Of a stretch of 64,000 nucleotides of DNA, positions 18,499 through 37,552 are shown in pieces (the first letter of the stretch is position 1; the number at the start of each line of letters is the position of its first letter). The notes below the pieces were generated by a model that saw nothing but the letters and a program-made list of their open reading frames with translations, had not been told where the DNA came from and searched no databases. Origin of the DNA: Metamycoplasma hominis ATCC 23114 (GTDB lineage Bacteria > Bacillota_I > Bacilli_A > Mycoplasmatales > Metamycoplasmataceae); assembly GCF_000085865.1 (NCBI RefSeq), contig NC_013511.1, forward strand, positions 294,516 to 358,515, read 5' to 3'. The translations under genes were made by a program, and so were the position numbers.

Positions 18499-19902
18499 AT
18501 GAAAAAACACACAAAAATTTTATTAGCATTAGGAAGCATTGCAACTTCAGTTGCTGCAATACCATTAGTTGCTGCAGGTTGCGTAAAAACAAAAAAACCA
18601 GAAGGTGAAAAACCAGAAGGTGAAAAACCAGGAACAACACCTGAAGTTAAACCAGAAGATCCTAAGAAACCAGAAGGTGAAAAACCAGGAACAACACCTG
18701 AAGATCCAAAGAAGCCTGAAGGTGAAAAACCAGGAACAACTCCAGAAGTTAAACCAGAAGATAAAAGATCAGAAGAACAAAAAGAAATAGATAATTGAAT
18801 AGAAACTGTTAAAGATCAATTTGAATTTTCTCCATACAACAAAGAAGAAGTATTAAAATCATTAAAAGATAAAACAGGAATATTAGTATACAGTTACAAA
18901 TCTCATAGTATAGTTTTAAAAGATAATAATGATAGTAAAGTAAATTGATCTAACATTGTCTTTTCTCCTAAGGATGAATCTTTATTCTCACAATATCAAC
19001 TAGCCAACCCAACAAAGCCTACTTTTTATAATAAAAAATACAAGAATAATTCAATAAGTGGTTACATTGACTATGAATTAAAAGACAATAAGATAACATT
19101 AAAATTTAAAGGAGCTAAATTTGTTGCAAGAAAAGACCCTATTATTGGAACTAAAATTGTAAGCAATGAAATAGATCTATCAGAAACACAATTAGATAAA
19201 ATTATAAAAGATCTTAAATTTGATATCAAAGACAAAAACAAAGAAATTAGCAAATTAACTGCCACTGATGTTAAATTAGAAGGCAATCTAAACGGTGCAA
19301 ATATTAGTTATAATTTTGCAGCAAAAAAAGGCGATGAAACAACACTTGTTTTAACTGTTAAAATTTCAAAGAATTCCGTAACTCAAACTTTTGAAAGAGA
19401 AATTAAAGGATTTAAAAAACAAGAAGCAAAACCCGAAACTAAAAAAGAAGACGAAGAATTAGATCCAAAAGTAAAATTGATCAACAAAAAAATTGAACAA
19501 AACAAAGACTTATTTACATTCGAGGTTTGAGATGAATCCAAAAAACAAGAAGTAATTGAAAAATTAATAAAAAAAGAAGCTAAATTGTTCTATCTAAAAG
19601 GAAATCATAATATTATTATTGAATTTAATAGCCAAGCGCCAGAAAAGGCTTTAAGCCAAGTTGTATTTAAAGGAAAACCCGGAGCGTTTTATTCATTTGG
19701 TCAAGTTCAATTAGTAAATCACCTTCACCACTACAAAGATGAAAAAGTTGAAAAAGATAAATTAGAATTATCTTACTACTTGGAATATGAAGTAAAAGAT
19801 AACAAAATTACTATAACTTGAGCTGGTGGACAAAAAGATTATGGAATAAACCCTTTTATCTTTGGAACTAAAACCGCTTCACAAACAATTGAATTAAAAT
19901 AA
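18499..19902 (+). CDS. Proline-rich repeat surface lipoprotein with duplicated domain
   Basis: 467 residues. The signal peptide ends in LVAAGC (Cys28), the mycoplasma variable-lipoprotein type. Residues about 33-90 are tandem Pro/Glu/Lys repeats (KPEGEKPGTTPE units). Two homologous domains flank a central one: the first (about 100-225) ends DNKITLKFKGAKF...GTKIVSNEIDL, and the last (about 335-467) ends DNKITITWAGGQ...GTKTASQTIEL. The central stretch (about 226-310: IKDKNKEISKL, VTQTFEREIKGF) resembles the lipoprotein-associated repeat of Mollicutes (Lipoprotein_17 type). The protein is probably extended from the membrane by the proline-rich stalk. It stands alone between two terminators. Confidence 0.88.
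18598..18765 (+). repeat. Tandem Pro/Glu/Lys coding repeats
   Basis: Three clear units encode KPEGEKPGTTPE with variable VKPED or DPK linkers, on nearly identical DNA (ccagaaggtgaaaaaccag). An extra short PEGEK unit begins the array. Confidence 0.85.
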
Positions 19903-19907
19903 CAAAA

Positions 19908-19942
19908 CAAAAAAAGTGGGCAACATTGCCTACTTTTTTATA
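19908..19942. terminator. Bidirectional terminator between lipoprotein and tyrS
   Basis: aaaaaaagtgggc pairs with gcctactttttt around a short loop. It serves the plus-strand lipoprotein gene and the convergent tyrS. Confidence 0.9.
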
Positions 19943-19963
19943 TGTTTTTTTAATAGGAATTTA

Positions 19964-21199
19964 TTAAATTCTTTTAAGTATGTAAAAGTCTTTTTTACCT
20001 TTTTTTAATAGCGCATATTGACCATTAAATTTATTAAATGTAATTGAATAATTTTCATCGTTTATTATATTGTTATCAATTAAAAAAGTATTTTTTGAAA
20101 TAAATTCTCTTGCTTCTCTATTTGAAGAAACAATTTGATTATTTTTTAAAATTTCAATAAATTTTTCGCCTTCTTTAACTTCAATACATGGTAAATAGCC
20201 CAAAAGCATTGAAATATCTTCTATGTTTAATTCTTCGTTACTTTTGTTAAATAAAATCTCGCTTATTCTAATACATTTGTTTGCAATATCAACCCCATGA
20301 ATGTCTTTAACCAATTCAAAGGCTAATTTCTTTTGGGCAATTCTTTTGGTTTTATTTTCATTGTGTTGAGTCATAATTTTGTTTATTTCTTCAACTTCTA
20401 AAAATGTTAATCATTTTAAATATTCTTCAATTTTTACATCACTTTGATTCAATAGGAATTGATATATAGAATATGGACTAGTCATATTTGGATCAAGCCA
20501 TAACGAACCTCCGCCAGTGCTCTTACCAAATTTTTTGCCATTTTCGTCAACTAATAAATTGAATGTCATGGCAACTGCATCAGCAGATTCTCCATGTAAT
20601 TTTCTAATAATTTCTAGTCCAGTTGTAATATTTCCTCATTGGTCTGAACCACCCATTTGAATTTTTACATTGTGATTTTCATATAGACATTTAAAATCTC
20701 AACCTTGAAGCAAGGTATATGAAAATTCTGTAAATGTTAAACCGTTTGCAAGTCTAGTAGTAATAGAGTCTTTTTCAAGCAAATAATTTACATTAATTAA
20801 TTTACCAATATTTCTTAAAAAATCTACTACTGTTCAATGCTTATAAAAATCTAAATTATCAATTACTTCTAAACCAAATTTTTGTAATTGATTTTTAATT
20901 GCATTTTTATTTTGTAGTAGTGTTTCTTGATCTAAAAATTTTCTTTCAGAATTTCTAAAACTAGGATCACCAATCATTCCGGTTATTCCACCCAATATTG
21001 CAATTGGTTTATATCCTGCTTTTTTAAAACGTAACAAACTTAATATTTGTAGATAATTTCCAAGGTGTAAACTTTTAGCAGTTGGATCAAAACCTGTATA
21101 AACACCTGTTCCTAGTGATATATTATTAAATTTTTCTTCACTAGATATATTATTTAAAACACCTCTTGATTTCAAATCATCTAATATATTTTTTTGCAT
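19964..21199 (-). CDS. tyrS: Tyrosyl-tRNA synthetase
   Basis: Charges tRNA-Tyr. 411 residues, class I. The HIGH-equivalent is HLGN at residues 45-48, the ILGGITGMIGDPS segment follows, GGSDQWGN binds substrate, and KFGKSTGG is the KMSKS-equivalent loop. The C-terminal 70 residues form an S4-type RNA-binding domain (SNREAREFI onward). The frame crosses several TGA=Trp codons. It is transcribed divergently from degV. Confidence 0.97.
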
Positions 21200-21210
21200 A
21201 TCTATCCTTT

Positions 21211-21220
21211 TTGTTATAAT
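21211..21220 (+). promoter_or_regulatory. Candidate degV promoter -10 box
   Basis: TTGTTATAAT, an extended -10 (TGTTATAAT), lies about 100 bases upstream of the degV start in the tyrS-degV gap. Confidence 0.45.
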
Positions 21221-21322
21221 GTATTAAATTATTTATTAAAAATATAAGTAATATAGTAATTATATATTAATTTTGTTTATTTTATGGCTATGAATCTTAA
21301 AATAAACAAATAGAAGGACATT

Positions 21323-22204
21323 ATGAAAATTAAAATTATTATAGACTCATCAGCAGGGATGTCGCAAGAACAAGCAAACAGCTTTGGATGAGATTTAATT
21401 CCAATTCAAATCGAAGTAGGAAATGATATATATAAAAGTGGTATAGATTTTGATACAGACAAATTTGAAGAACTTTGAAGAAATGACAAAAAAATAGATG
21501 CCAAAACTTTTGCAACTCCTCCCGGAATAGCCATGCAAGTTATAGAAAAATATTTTAATGACTACGATAAAATTTTAGTCTATCCAATTTCAAATGCGCT
21601 TTCTTCGCAATGTGCTTCGCTAACAGCACAATTTGCTTCAAATCCAAAAGTTCATATAGTACAATCAAATAAAATTTCTTATCTGATTGTTAGAGACTTA
21701 TTAATGTTTGAAGAATATATTAAAGAAGGAAAAAGCTTCGATGAGGCAATAGAACACTTTAAAAATAATAATGAAAGATTACTTCTAATTCCAGAGTTTA
21801 ACGATGCCTTGCTAAAAGGCGGACGTTTATCAAAAGCAGCAGCCGCAATAGCAAAATTATTAAAAATAGTTCCTATTATTAAATTTGATAATGGAATTTT
21901 AGAAAAAGATGGTATTGGTAGAATCTTTAAAAAAACTCTAGAAAAAAATTTAAAAGAATTATATGAAAATACAAACAAAGATAATGAAAACAATTATCTA
22001 TTAGTTGTAAATGCAAATAACGATAAAATAGATGAATTAATTCAGTCGTTTAAACAAATAACCAATAATTTTCCAAGGATTTATACAATTCAATTGAGCT
22101 GCGACATTGTAGTTCATGCTGGTATTGGCGCAATCTGTTTAACATTTGCTGAAGTTAGTCCTAAAATAAAAGATAAATTCTTTTTATACTTAAAAAAACA
22201 ATAA
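21323..22204 (+). CDS. DegV family fatty-acid-binding protein
   Basis: 293 residues. The DegV fold is marked by an N-terminal KIIIDSSAGMS, TFATPPG (about residues 64-70, the fatty-acid carboxylate region), ISNALSSQCAS, the FNDALLKGGRLSKAAA segment and a C-terminal CDIVVHAGIGAI. In Firmicutes such proteins present exogenous fatty acids to FakA kinase. That fits a mycoplasma that scavenges host lipids. The start at 21323 has an AAGGA element. The gene is monocistronic and followed by a terminator shared with rpmA. Confidence 0.93.
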
Positions 22205-22205
22205 A

Positions 22206-22241
22206 TTAAAAATACCAGGTTTTTACTTGGTATTTTTAATT
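22206..22241. terminator. Bidirectional terminator between degV and rpmA
   Basis: ttaaaaatacca pairs with tggtatttttaa around a short loop, flanked by A and T runs. Confidence 0.92.
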
Positions 22242-22244
22242 AGT

Positions 22245-22508
22245 TTATTTCTTGCTTTCAATTGGGTAAACTGATGCAAATTTTCTGTTAATTCTGCTTT
22301 CGAATTTTACAATACCATCGATTAAAGCAAATAAGGTGTCATCTTTTCCTCTACCAACATTTTGGCCTGGGAAAATTTTTGTTCCTCTTTGTCTATAAAT
22401 AATGCTTCCTGCTAAAATAAATTGGCCGTCGGTTGCTTTTACGCCTAATCTTCTTCCCGCTGAATCACGGCTATTGGCGGTTGTTCCGCCTGATTTCGTA
22501 TGTGCCAT
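22245..22508 (-). CDS. rpmA: 50S ribosomal protein L27
   Basis: 87 residues: [39 protein letters not shown] and [15 protein letters not shown]. The N-terminus reaches the peptidyl-transferase centre. Here the chain begins directly at AHTKSGG, with no Firmicutes-style FASKKG pre-sequence for cleavage by the Prp protease, and no prp gene lies between rplU and rpmA. It starts 2 bases after rplU. Confidence 0.97.
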   Translation of the reverse strand: MAHTKSGGTTANSRDSAGRRLGVKATDGQFILAGSIIYRQRGTKIFPGQNVGRGKDDTLFALIDGIVKFESRINRKFASVYPIESKK

Positions 22509-22510
22509 AA

Positions 22511-22813
22511 CTATTTTTCCTTAATTTCTGTAATTTTAACTCTGGTAAATGGTTGACGATGTCCTAATTTACGTTTATGAGTAGATTTAGCATTGTGTCT
22601 ATAAACAACTATTTTTTTTGCTTTTCCTTGTTTTTCGATGGTTCCTAAAACAGAAGCTTTTGGTAGATAAGGTGAGCCAACTTGTTCATCAATAACTAAA
22701 ACTTTATCAAATGAAACTTTGTCACCTTCATTGCCATCAATTTTTTCGATGTAAATTACATCACCGCTTTTAACAAGTAATTGTTTTCCGCCGGTTTCAA
22801 TAATAGCAAACAT
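22511..22813 (-). CDS. rplU: 50S ribosomal protein L21
   Basis: 100 residues: [10 protein letters not shown] at the N-terminus, then a [13 protein letters not shown] strand and the C-terminal [15 protein letters not shown], all typical of L21. An AGGAGG Shine-Dalgarno precedes it. It is co-transcribed with rpmA from the promoter at about 22908. Confidence 0.97.
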   Translation of the reverse strand: MFAIIETGGKQLLVKSGDVIYIEKIDGNEGDKVSFDKVLVIDEQVGSPYLPKASVLGTIEKQGKAKKIVVYRHNAKSTHKRKLGHRQPFTRVKITEIKEK

Positions 22814-22884
22814 TATGAAGCCTCCTTATATTTTGTCACATCCTTAAGGTACTATTGATATAGTTTTAAAACCTTTTTAGTATG

Positions 22885-22916
22885 GTTACTCTATAAGTAA
22901 CAAATACATTATAGCA
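22885..22916 (-). promoter_or_regulatory. rplU promoter with a hairpin at the transcript 5' end
   Basis: On the minus strand TTGCTATAAT is an extended -10 box (TATAAT at 22913-22908). The predicted start is near 22901. The first 17 transcribed bases form a perfect stem, gttact-loop-agtaac (22901-22885). The untranslated leader is about 90 bases. Confidence 0.65.
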
Positions 22917-22962
22917 AAAAAATATTTTTTTAATCAGTAAAAAGTATTTCAAAAAATTTCTT

Positions 22963-23124
22963 TTATTTTTCAAGCAATTTACTTACTTTTTTAATTTCAA
23001 TATCTAGTTTTTCTATTGAAGCAAATATTTCATAAATTGTTGAACTTTTATCCTCTTCGGCGTTTTCTAGTAATAATATAGTAAATGCATCAACTGTAAT
23101 ATTTTTTAAACTTAATAAATTAAT
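22963..23124 (-). pseudogene. Unidentified coding remnant
   Basis: A 53-codon frame with no ATG ends in a helical, charged stretch (ENAEEDKSST, then IEKLDIEIKKVSKLLEK). The amino-acid pattern looks coding, but there is no start codon or ribosome binding site, so it is probably the tail of a deleted gene. The rest of the 22920-23360 gap shows no gene that I can support. Confidence 0.3.
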
Positions 23125-23278
23125 TTATTAAAAACCCTATGCTAATTAATAGTAGTATTGTTTGATTAAAAAAGAAAAACAATATATTTTGGCAAATAAA
23201 AATATTATTTCAAACCTTTTGGGTGATTTTAATTGCTTTTTTTGAAAGCATAGAAAAATGTGGGGTTAATCAAAATAA

Positions 23279-23312
23279 AGAAAAAAACAAGATCATAACT
23301 GTCTTGCTTTTT
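23279..23312 (-). terminator. Second terminator downstream of rpoC
   Basis: On the minus strand, caaga and tcttg flank a 9-base loop and are followed by seven T. It lies about 80 bases beyond the first rpoC terminator. Confidence 0.6.
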
Positions 23313-23360
23313 TCTATCATTTCTAAGAAACAAAATTAACTAGTTTATTAAAAAATAGTG

Positions 23361-23391
23361 AATAAAAAAACACCCTTATAATAGGGTGTTT
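23361..23391 (-). terminator. Terminator of the rplJL-rpoBC operon
   Basis: aaacaccc pairs with gggtgttt around an 8-base loop and is followed by a T run on the minus strand, 36 bases after the rpoC stop. Confidence 0.9.
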
Positions 23392-23426
23392 GTGTCAATA
23401 AAATTAAACTCTTATTTAAATTTTAA

Positions 23427-27833
<4,407 letters not shown>

Positions 27834-27834
27834 A

Positions 27835-30800
27835 TTATTCTAAACTCCCTTCAAATTCTTGGAAATATTTTGTGTCTACTCTTTGATCTTCTTCTGAATC
27901 ATCTACAACATTATCAGATTTTTGATGTACTTCTAATTTAATTCCTAAACCACGTAATTCATATGCTAAAACATTAAACGATTCAGGTGTTCCTGGTTTA
28001 GGCAATCTTGCATCTCTAGCAAGAGAGTTATATAGTTTATTACGTCCAACAATATCGTCAGATTTATATGTTAATAATTCTTGTAGAACATTTGAAGCTC
28101 CATATGATTCAATAGCTCATGTTTCCATTTCACCAAATCTTTGACCACCATTTTGACTCTTTCCACCAAGTGGTTGTTGGGTAATCAATGAATAAGGTCC
28201 TACTGAACGTGCGTGCATTTTGTCATCAACCATGTGATACAACTTCAAATAGTACATAATCCCTACAGAAATTGGATGATCAAATGGTTCTCCGGTAGCC
28301 CCATCGTATACTATTGATTTTCCTGTTACATCAATATTTGCTTCTTCAAGAATATCACGAATTTGGTTGTGTGAAATTCCATCAAATATTGGTGTAACAA
28401 ATTTGGTATTTAATTTTTTAGCAGCAAGTCCTAAGTGCAATTCTAGAACTTGACCAATGTTCATACGTGAAGGGACACCTTGAGGGTTTAAAACAATATC
28501 TAATGGTGTTCCATCTGCTAAATAAGGCATTTCTTCAACAGGCAATACTATTGAAACAACACCTTTATTTCCGTGACGACCAGCCATCTTGTCGCCGACT
28601 TGAATTTTACGTTTTTGAGCAATTGATACCTTAACTATTTTTTCAATGCCATCTTCTAATTGGTCGCCAAATTCTCTACTTAGAATATCAACAGCAACAA
28701 CGGTTCCATTGTGGCCATGTTTTACTTTTAGAGAAGTATCTTTTCTTGAGGCAGTTTTTTGACCAAAAATTGCAGCCATTAATTTTTCTTCTGGAGTTGG
28801 GTTTTCTTCACCTTTTGGAGAAGTTCTTCCGACTAAAATATCACCTGCTGTTACTTCTGAACCAACTCTAACAATTCCATTTTCACCTAAGAAACGTTTA
28901 GAATAGTTTGAAACGTTAGGAATATCTGCAGTTAAAATATCTTCGCCAGCCTTTGAATGTCTAAATTGAATTGATTGTTCTTCAATGTGAATTGATGTAT
29001 AAACATCATCTTTAACCAATCTTTCAGATAAAACAACGGCATCTTCATAGTTATAACCATGTCAAGTAGTAAAACCTACTAGAACGTTTTTTCCTAATGC
29101 TAATTCTCCATCTTTCATTGAAGGACCATCAACTAATAAATCTCCTGCATTAATTTGTTGGCCAACTTTAACCAAAAGTACTTGGTGAATTAATGTACCT
29201 TGGTTACTTCTTTCAAATGTTCTTAAATGATAAACATCACTTTTTGAACTATTTTCAGGAGTTACTTTAATAACGTTAGCATCTACATAGTTAACAACAC
29301 CTGATCTGGTTGCTCTAATATTGGTTGATGAATATTTAGCAATATCAGCTTCAACTCCTGTAGCAACTAATGGTGCTTCAGGGAATAACACTGGAACAGC
29401 TTGACGTTGCATGTTTGAACCCATCAATGCACGGTTAGCATCATCGTTTTCCAAAAATGGTATAGCCGAAGCAGCTATTGAGGTCATTTGACGGTTTGAG
29501 ACACCAATAAAATCTACATCTTCAGCATTTACTTCTAAATATTCATTGTCACGTCTTACCATTACTTTTTCATCAACAATTACATTACCTTCAATGTGAA
29601 CAGTTGATTGTGCAAATGTATATCCTGTTTCTTCAATTGCAGTAATGTAAACTGGTTCTGAAAAATCTACAACTTTTTTATTTACTCTGAAATATGGTGA
29701 TTGAATAAAACCATATTTATCAATTTTAGCAAATGATGCTAAATTTAAAATTAAACCAATGTTTGGTCCTTCGGGTGTTTCAATAGGACAAATTCTTCCA
29801 TAATGGGTAGGGTGAACGTCACGAACTTCAAATTGTGCAGTATCACGGTTCAACCCTCTTGGTCCTAGGGAGGTTATTCTTCTCTTGTTTGATATTTCAG
29901 CAAGAGGATTACATTGATCCATAAATTGAGAAAGTTTTGATGTGTTAAAGAACGATTTAAATTGATTAAATATTGGTTTATTATTTGTAACGTTCTTAGC
30001 AGTAATCTTATCAATATCTTTTGCTGAGATTCTTTCTCTTGTATTTTTTTCTAATTTTAATAGCCCTATTCTAAATTGATTTTGTAATAATTCGCCTATT
30101 GTTACAATTCTTTTATTAACTAATGAGTCAGGATCATCATCAACCCCAACCTTTGAAAGTAAATTAAAATAATACGAAATCGTTGCAATTAAATCAGGAA
30201 TCAACAAGAAATTTTCTGTTGATGTAGGATCATTACCTAAAACCAAAACTTTTTGGTCATGCAACATATCATTTTCAGTTGGATATATTCAAATGCTTGT
30301 TACAAAGATTCTACTTGCAAGTTGTTCATTTCCTTCAACTTCAAGTTGAGATCCATATGCATTTTCATCAATATCTGGCAATTTTCACATAGGAATAATT
30401 CCTTGTTTAAATTCATCATGAATCTTTCTTGCGATATTTCAAGTAATGAACATTCCTTTTTCATAAAGAAGTTCACCTTCACTAGAAAAAATATCTTCTG
30501 CTAAATAAGAATTAGCAATTCTTTCAATAATGTTTAATTTTCTATTTAAAGTGAAACGTCCTGTTTCAGTTAAACTATATCTTTTTTCATTAAACAAAGT
30601 TGTAGGAATTAAATTTCTAGCAGAATCAGCTGTCATACGATCGCCTTTTCTGATGATTCTATAAATTGCTTCTTGTGCTTCTCTTGTAACTTCTTCTGCA
30701 TTAATTCCAGTGATTTTATCACGTTTAAATGTTTCTTCCAATTCTGGAATATTTTCGCCAAACATTCTTCTAATACCTGATTCACTAAATCCTAATGCTT

Positions 30801-31434
30801 TTAAGAAAGTTACAACTAAAAATGATTTGTTTTTATCGATATGTATTTTTACAGTATCTGGATTTTGAGAAGTTACTTTATGATAAATTTCTACTCATGA
30901 ACCAATTTGAGGAATAATTTCTACTTTATTAAACAAGTCGTTGGCTTGTTTATTTCTAACATTAATTCCAAAATAAGCCCCGGTAGATCTAATTAATTGC
31001 GAAACAATAACTTTTTCTGAACCATTGATAATAAATGATCCACCATAAGTCATTATAGGAATTTCAGCAAATACTACTTCTGAATCTTCAACTTCACCTG
31101 TTTCGATATTGATTTGTCTTAGGTGTGCTTTTAACTTTCCTTGATATGATGAACCTTTTTGTTTAGCTTCTTTAATGCTTTCATATTCAGTTTTTTTAGG
31201 ATATTCAAAATGTGCTGAATTATGAATGTATTCAATTCTAACTTTTCCATGTGCTTCAATTGGATAGATATTTCTTAATTCTTCTTCAATTCCAACTGTT
31301 AGAAATTTTTCAACTGATTCACGTTGCATTTCAAGAAAGTCAGGAGTTTCGAATTTCTTTTGACTAATTGAATAGTCACGTCTTAGGGTAATAGGTCCAA
31401 ATTTTCTAATTTCGTATTTATCCTTATTCACCAT
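27835..31434 (-). CDS. rpoB: RNA polymerase beta subunit
   Basis: 1199 residues. Landmarks include [35 protein letters not shown], the [10 protein letters not shown] segment and the C-terminal [18 protein letters not shown]. In the rifampicin pocket the chain reads [16 protein letters not shown]. The residue equivalent to E. coli His526 is Asn (codon 29889-29887), and Ser531 is Thr. The same Asn is known from other naturally rifampicin-insensitive mollicutes. The start at 31434 has GAGG upstream. It lies behind a terminator-like attenuator after rplL. Confidence 0.98.
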
Positions 31435-31493
31435 GCTTTACCTCAATTTTTATTAAATTTTGTTTATATTTTTATTTTTTGTTGTATATACGC

Positions 31494-31562
31494 ACACGTG
31501 CATAATATACGACAAAAAACACAAAAAAGGCTTTGTGTATTAAAAGCCTCACTTGTGTTTTT
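31494..31562 (-). terminator. Terminator-like attenuator between rplL and rpoB
   Basis: On the minus strand, ggctttt and aaagcc form a hairpin followed by TTTTTT, nested inside an outer aacacaa/ttgtgtt stem. A second strong dyad follows immediately (gtcgtatatta and tatatacaac arms flanked by T and A runs, 31494-31523). rpoB has no other clear promoter, so partial read-through is likely. Confidence 0.75.
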
Positions 31563-31567
31563 TGTAA

Positions 31568-31942
31568 TTAGTCTAAAGTAACTTCGGCTTTAGCTTCTGT
31601 TAATTTAGCTTTTAGTTCTTCAGCTTCTTCTTTTTTAGCATTTTCTTTAATTACAACAGGTGCTGATTCAACAAGTTTTTTAGCATCCATTAATCCAAGA
31701 CCTAATAAGTCTTTAACAACTTTAATAACTGCTAGCTTGTTTCCACCATCTGATTTTAAAGTAACATTAAATACAGTCTTTTCTTCTGCTGCGTCAGCTG
31801 CTGCTGCTGGAGCTGCTGCTGCTACAACTGCTGTTGGATCAATTCCAAATTCTTCTTTTAATCCTTGAATTAATTCCATAACTTCTTTAATGTTCATTTC
31901 TTTTAATGCTGAAACAAATTCTTCTTTTGTTAATTTTGCCAT
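31568..31942 (-). CDS. rplL: 50S ribosomal protein L7/L12
   Basis: 124 residues: an N-terminal dimerisation helix, an Ala-rich hinge (about residues 40-52), then the factor-binding C-terminal domain with [24 protein letters not shown]. It recruits translation factors as multiple copies on L10. It starts 22 bases after rplJ, with GGAG upstream. Confidence 0.97.
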   Translation of the reverse strand: MAKLTKEEFVSALKEMNIKEVMELIQGLKEEFGIDPTAVVAAAAPAAAADAAEEKTVFNVTLKSDGGNKLAVIKVVKDLLGLGLMDAKKLVESAPVVIKENAKKEEAEELKAKLTEAKAEVTLD

Positions 31943-31964
31943 GATAAATCTCCTTTAAAAATAA

Positions 31965-32462
31965 TTATTCTGAAATTTTTCCTTGTTTTATTAATTCATT
32001 TAAACCAATTGATAATTGTTTCAATGGACTCAATAATGAATTTCCAAGAATCATAAGTGATTCTGTAAATGAAGGAAGTTTTGATATTTCGTCTAATGTT
32101 TTTTCATCAACTACTTTATTTTCATAAATTCCACTTACAATTCTTAATGCAGGGAATTTCTTCTTTAAGCCTACTAAGGTCTTTAATGCTGCTAACGAAT
32201 CACCTTTAACAAAGGCATAAGCATTTTGTAAAACTAAACTATCATTAATATTTGCATATTCTGTATTTTTTAATGCTTGTTTAACTAGTCTATTTTTGTA
32301 AACTTTTAGCAATGCATTATTTGGAGCTAATTCTTTTCTAATTTCTTGAAATGAAACAACATCCAAAGTAGCATAATTAATTACATATAATGCTTGTGAT
32401 TCTTTTAAATTGTTTGAAATTTCTTCAACAACTAAAACCTTGGCATCTTTTAATGCGCTCAT
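31965..32462 (-). CDS. rplJ: 50S ribosomal protein L10
   Basis: 165 residues. L10 anchors the L7/L12 stalk. Recognisable parts are the N-terminal VVEEISNNLKESQALYVINY region, KVYKNRLVKQAL, and the C-terminal helix that binds L12. I start at the ATG at 32462 because AGGAGG lies 7 bases upstream; an upstream in-frame start would run through that signal. It is preceded by a structured leader. Confidence 0.95.
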   Translation of the reverse strand: MSALKDAKVLVVEEISNNLKESQALYVINYATLDVVSFQEIRKELAPNNALLKVYKNRLVKQALKNTEYANINDSLVLQNAYAFVKGDSLAALKTLVGLKKKFPALRIVSGIYENKVVDEKTLDEISKLPSFTESLMILGNSLLSPLKQLSIGLNELIKQGKISE

Positions 32463-32560
32463 TATTATTCCTCCTATAAAGATTATGCAATGTACAAACA
32501 AGTATAAACATACTAGGTAACATTATTAAGCACTACGCCGTTACTGTCTTCATATATTGC
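32463..32560 (-). ncRNA. L10-type autoregulatory leader of rplJL
   Basis: The untranslated leader contains GAAGACAGTAAC and GTTACCTAGT (32551-32511), separated by an 18-base arm. This matches the pairing and conserved AGACAGUA core of bacterial L10 leaders, where L10-L12 represses its own mRNA. It begins just after the promoter. Confidence 0.65.
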
Positions 32561-32566
32561 GTTGAA

Positions 32567-32575
32567 ATTATAACA
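32567..32575 (-). promoter_or_regulatory. Promoter -10 of rplJ-rplL
   Basis: TGTTATAAT on the minus strand (TATAAT at 32572-32567), an extended -10 box about 105 bases before rplJ. Confidence 0.6.
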
Positions 32576-32604
32576 AATTTTTAAAATTTTTATAATTTTT
32601 AAAT

Positions 32605-32632
32605 AAAAAAATAGCCATTAGGCTATTTGTTG
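32605..32632 (-). terminator. rRNA operon terminator
   Basis: On the minus strand, aaatagcc and ggctattt flank a 4-base loop and are followed by seven T. It lies just beyond the 23S processing stem. Confidence 0.9.
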
Positions 32633-32654
32633 TTCTTTGAAAACTGAATACGAC
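32632..32654 (-). other. 3' arm of the 23S rRNA processing stem
   Basis: The minus-strand sequence GTCGTATTCAGTTTTCAAAG plus AAC is complementary to the 5' arm at 35671-35695, with one bulged base. It is the expected RNase III substrate. Confidence 0.9.
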
Positions 32655-32681
32655 TTAATTTAGATAACTATATAGAATATT

Positions 32682-35579
<2,898 letters not shown>

Positions 35580-35757
35580 TTTGTTAATTGTATGACCTAT
35601 TGTTTGTCTTTATAAAATATAAATATTCTATGGTTGATCTAAACTTTGAAATATTAATTAATATATCAATGTCGATATTCAGTTTTCAAAGAACCGAGAG
35701 ATAAATCTCTCAAAACTGGATACAAATATTTTTTCCATAACATAGGTTGTACTCCGT
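35580..35757 (-). other. 16S-23S spacer without tRNA genes
   Basis: About 178 bases with no tRNA-like fold or GTTCGA-type T-loop. It holds a small hairpin (gagagat / atctctc near 35695-35711) and the 5' arm of the 23S processing stem (35671-35695). Confidence 0.85.
35671..35695 (-). other. 5' arm of the 23S rRNA processing stem
   Basis: On the minus strand it reads GTTCTTTGAAAACTGAATAT then CGAC. It pairs with the segment at 32632-32654 to enclose the whole 23S gene. Confidence 0.9.
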
Positions 35758-37277
<1,520 letters not shown>

Positions 37278-37368
37278 AATTTGAATTGGTTGATTATAAA
37301 TAAAAAAATAAATTTATTTTATTGTTTGTTTTTTTATAAAGTTTTTAGCAATCAAAATTGCTTGATTT

Positions 37369-37400
37369 ATTATATAACTTTAATTAATTTTTTTTGTAAA
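37369..37400 (-). promoter_or_regulatory. Candidate rRNA operon promoter
   Basis: On the minus strand TTTACA (37400-37395) and TATATA/TATAAT (37376-37369) are spaced by 18-20 bases, about 90 bases upstream of 16S. Another TATAAT nearer 16S (about 37295) lacks a good -35. Confidence 0.45.
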
Positions 37401-37507
37401 AAATAGATATTTTTTTATTTGCTTATATATTTTTTAAGAAATGCTTCAATAATTACTTATTAGTAATTTAATTATTTATTTTTTTTAAATTGAAGAGTTT
37501 GATAAAT

Positions 37508-37545
37508 AAAAATTCTCTCGAATAAATCAAGAGAATTTTTTATTA
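37508..37545 (-). terminator. Terminator at the end of the S10-spc-alpha cluster
   Basis: aattctct pairs with agagaatt around an 11-base loop, with a T run on the minus strand, 8 bases after the rpmF stop. Confidence 0.9.
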
Positions 37546-37552
37546 TTTAATA

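Noticed and set aside
32463-32681. 5S rRNA gene after 23S
   Set aside because: The stretch holds only the processing arm, a terminator and the rplJ promoter and leader; no 5S-like sequence.
35580-35757. tRNA genes in the 16S-23S spacer
   Set aside because: No cloverleaf, T-loop or CCA end could be found.
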